Below, piece after piece: positions 6,461 through 6,581 of a stretch of 6,581 nucleotides of DNA. Where the stretch lies: assembly GCA_937902905.1 (NCBI GenBank), contig CALELW010000133.1, positions 1-6,581 on the forward strand, read 5' to 3'. The notes below the pieces were generated by a model that saw only the letters and a program-made list of their open reading frames with translations, searched no databases and was not told where the DNA came from. Position 1 is the stretch's first letter, and every line of letters starts with the position of its first letter. The position numbers were made by a program, and so were the translations under genes. This stretch comes from an uncultured Clostridium sp. Lineage in GTDB: Bacteria > Bacillota > Clostridia > Lachnospirales > Lachnospiraceae.

Positions 6461-6489
6461 TTGAACTTGTTTAAGTAATGTGTTATAAA
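6461..6489 (+). promoter_or_regulatory. Promoter of the XRE-type regulator
   Basis: TTGAAC (6461-6466) and TATAAA (6484-6489) are 17 bases apart, and TGT precedes the -10, giving an extended -10. The predicted start is near 6496, so the leader would be only about 14 bases and begin at the ribosome site AGGTGGTGA (6496-6504). The spacer contains a short inverted repeat, ACTT-GTTT-AAGT (6465-6476). Its position between -35 and -10 is where an autorepressor could bind, but four-base arms are weak evidence. Confidence 0.65.
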
Positions 6490-6509
6490 TAAGTTAGGTG
6501 GTGATTACA

Positions 6510-6581
6510 ATGAATTATAATTTTTCAGAAGACTTGAAATCAATTCGCGAGATACTAGGTTTGTCACAAAGTGAATTAGCG
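6510..6581 (+). CDS. XRE/Cro-type helix-turn-helix regulator, 5' end only
   Basis: Only the first 24 codons are in the window. The segment LKSIREILGLSQSELA (residues 9-24) is typical of the first helix and the start of the second helix in HTH_3 DNA-binding domains, where LSQxELA begins the helix-turn-helix. The start is well supported by AGGTGGTGA, one mismatch from the ideal anti-16S site, five bases upstream. It follows the cupin terminator and has its own promoter. Regulators of this kind often control their own or adjacent genes, but its targets and any C-terminal domain lie outside the window. Confidence 0.8.
   Translation, partial: MNYNFSEDLKSIREILGLSQSELA

Noticed and set aside
1..6581. 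CRISPR array, transposase, phage, toxin-antitoxin or defence system
   Set aside because: No regularly spaced repeats and no proteins of these classes were seen. The XRE fragment alone is not enough to call a toxin-antitoxin pair or prophage.

Overview
The window looks like chromosomal DNA from a low-to-mid GC Gram-positive anaerobe of the Clostridia, most likely Lachnospiraceae. The evidence is the strong AGGAGG-type ribosome sites, the near-consensus sigma-A promoters, the AT-leaning codon use, and the gene families: a PF06541 (CmpB-like) membrane protein, DUF1015, YesL/DUF624, a Clostridia-style GlgB and a short cupin. The family-level assignment is inferred from protein style, not from a marker gene.

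Layout. Positions 1-310 hold no secure gene. They may contain the first 14 codons of a leftward gene running off the left edge (1-42). They certainly contain a 138-bp hyphenated palindrome (148-285) with a degenerate partial copy of one arm beside it (96-120). A leftward gene for a small four-helix membrane protein of the PF06541 family follows (311-715). It probably starts at TTG, and the palindrome sits just past its stop, where it can act as a terminator. A 116-bp divergent intergenic region (716-831) holds a strong rightward promoter (TTGCGA-17-TATAAT).

That promoter drives a tight four-gene operon, with gaps of 14, 17 and 3 bases: a DUF1015 protein (411 aa), a YesL-type DUF624 membrane protein (223 aa), the glycogen branching enzyme GlgB (749 aa, catalytic residues intact), and an MscS-type mechanosensitive channel (277 aa). 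No convincing terminator follows the channel gene. A separate extended -10 promoter then serves a 144-aa cupin protein, which ends in a strong intrinsic terminator. At the right edge the first 24 codons of an XRE-type helix-turn-helix regulator appear, with its own promoter and ribosome site.

How the genes work together. GlgB makes the alpha-1,6 branches of glycogen. The channel relieves turgor. YesL-type proteins often lie near carbohydrate genes, and DUF1015 has no settled role. A link between carbohydrate storage and osmotic control is a reasonable guess from operon membership, but nothing in the sequence proves it. I see no CRISPR array, transposase, phage gene, defence system, tRNA or rRNA. 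Most of the window is ordinary housekeeping DNA; the palindrome and the DUF1015-led operon are the parts that most deserve a second look.
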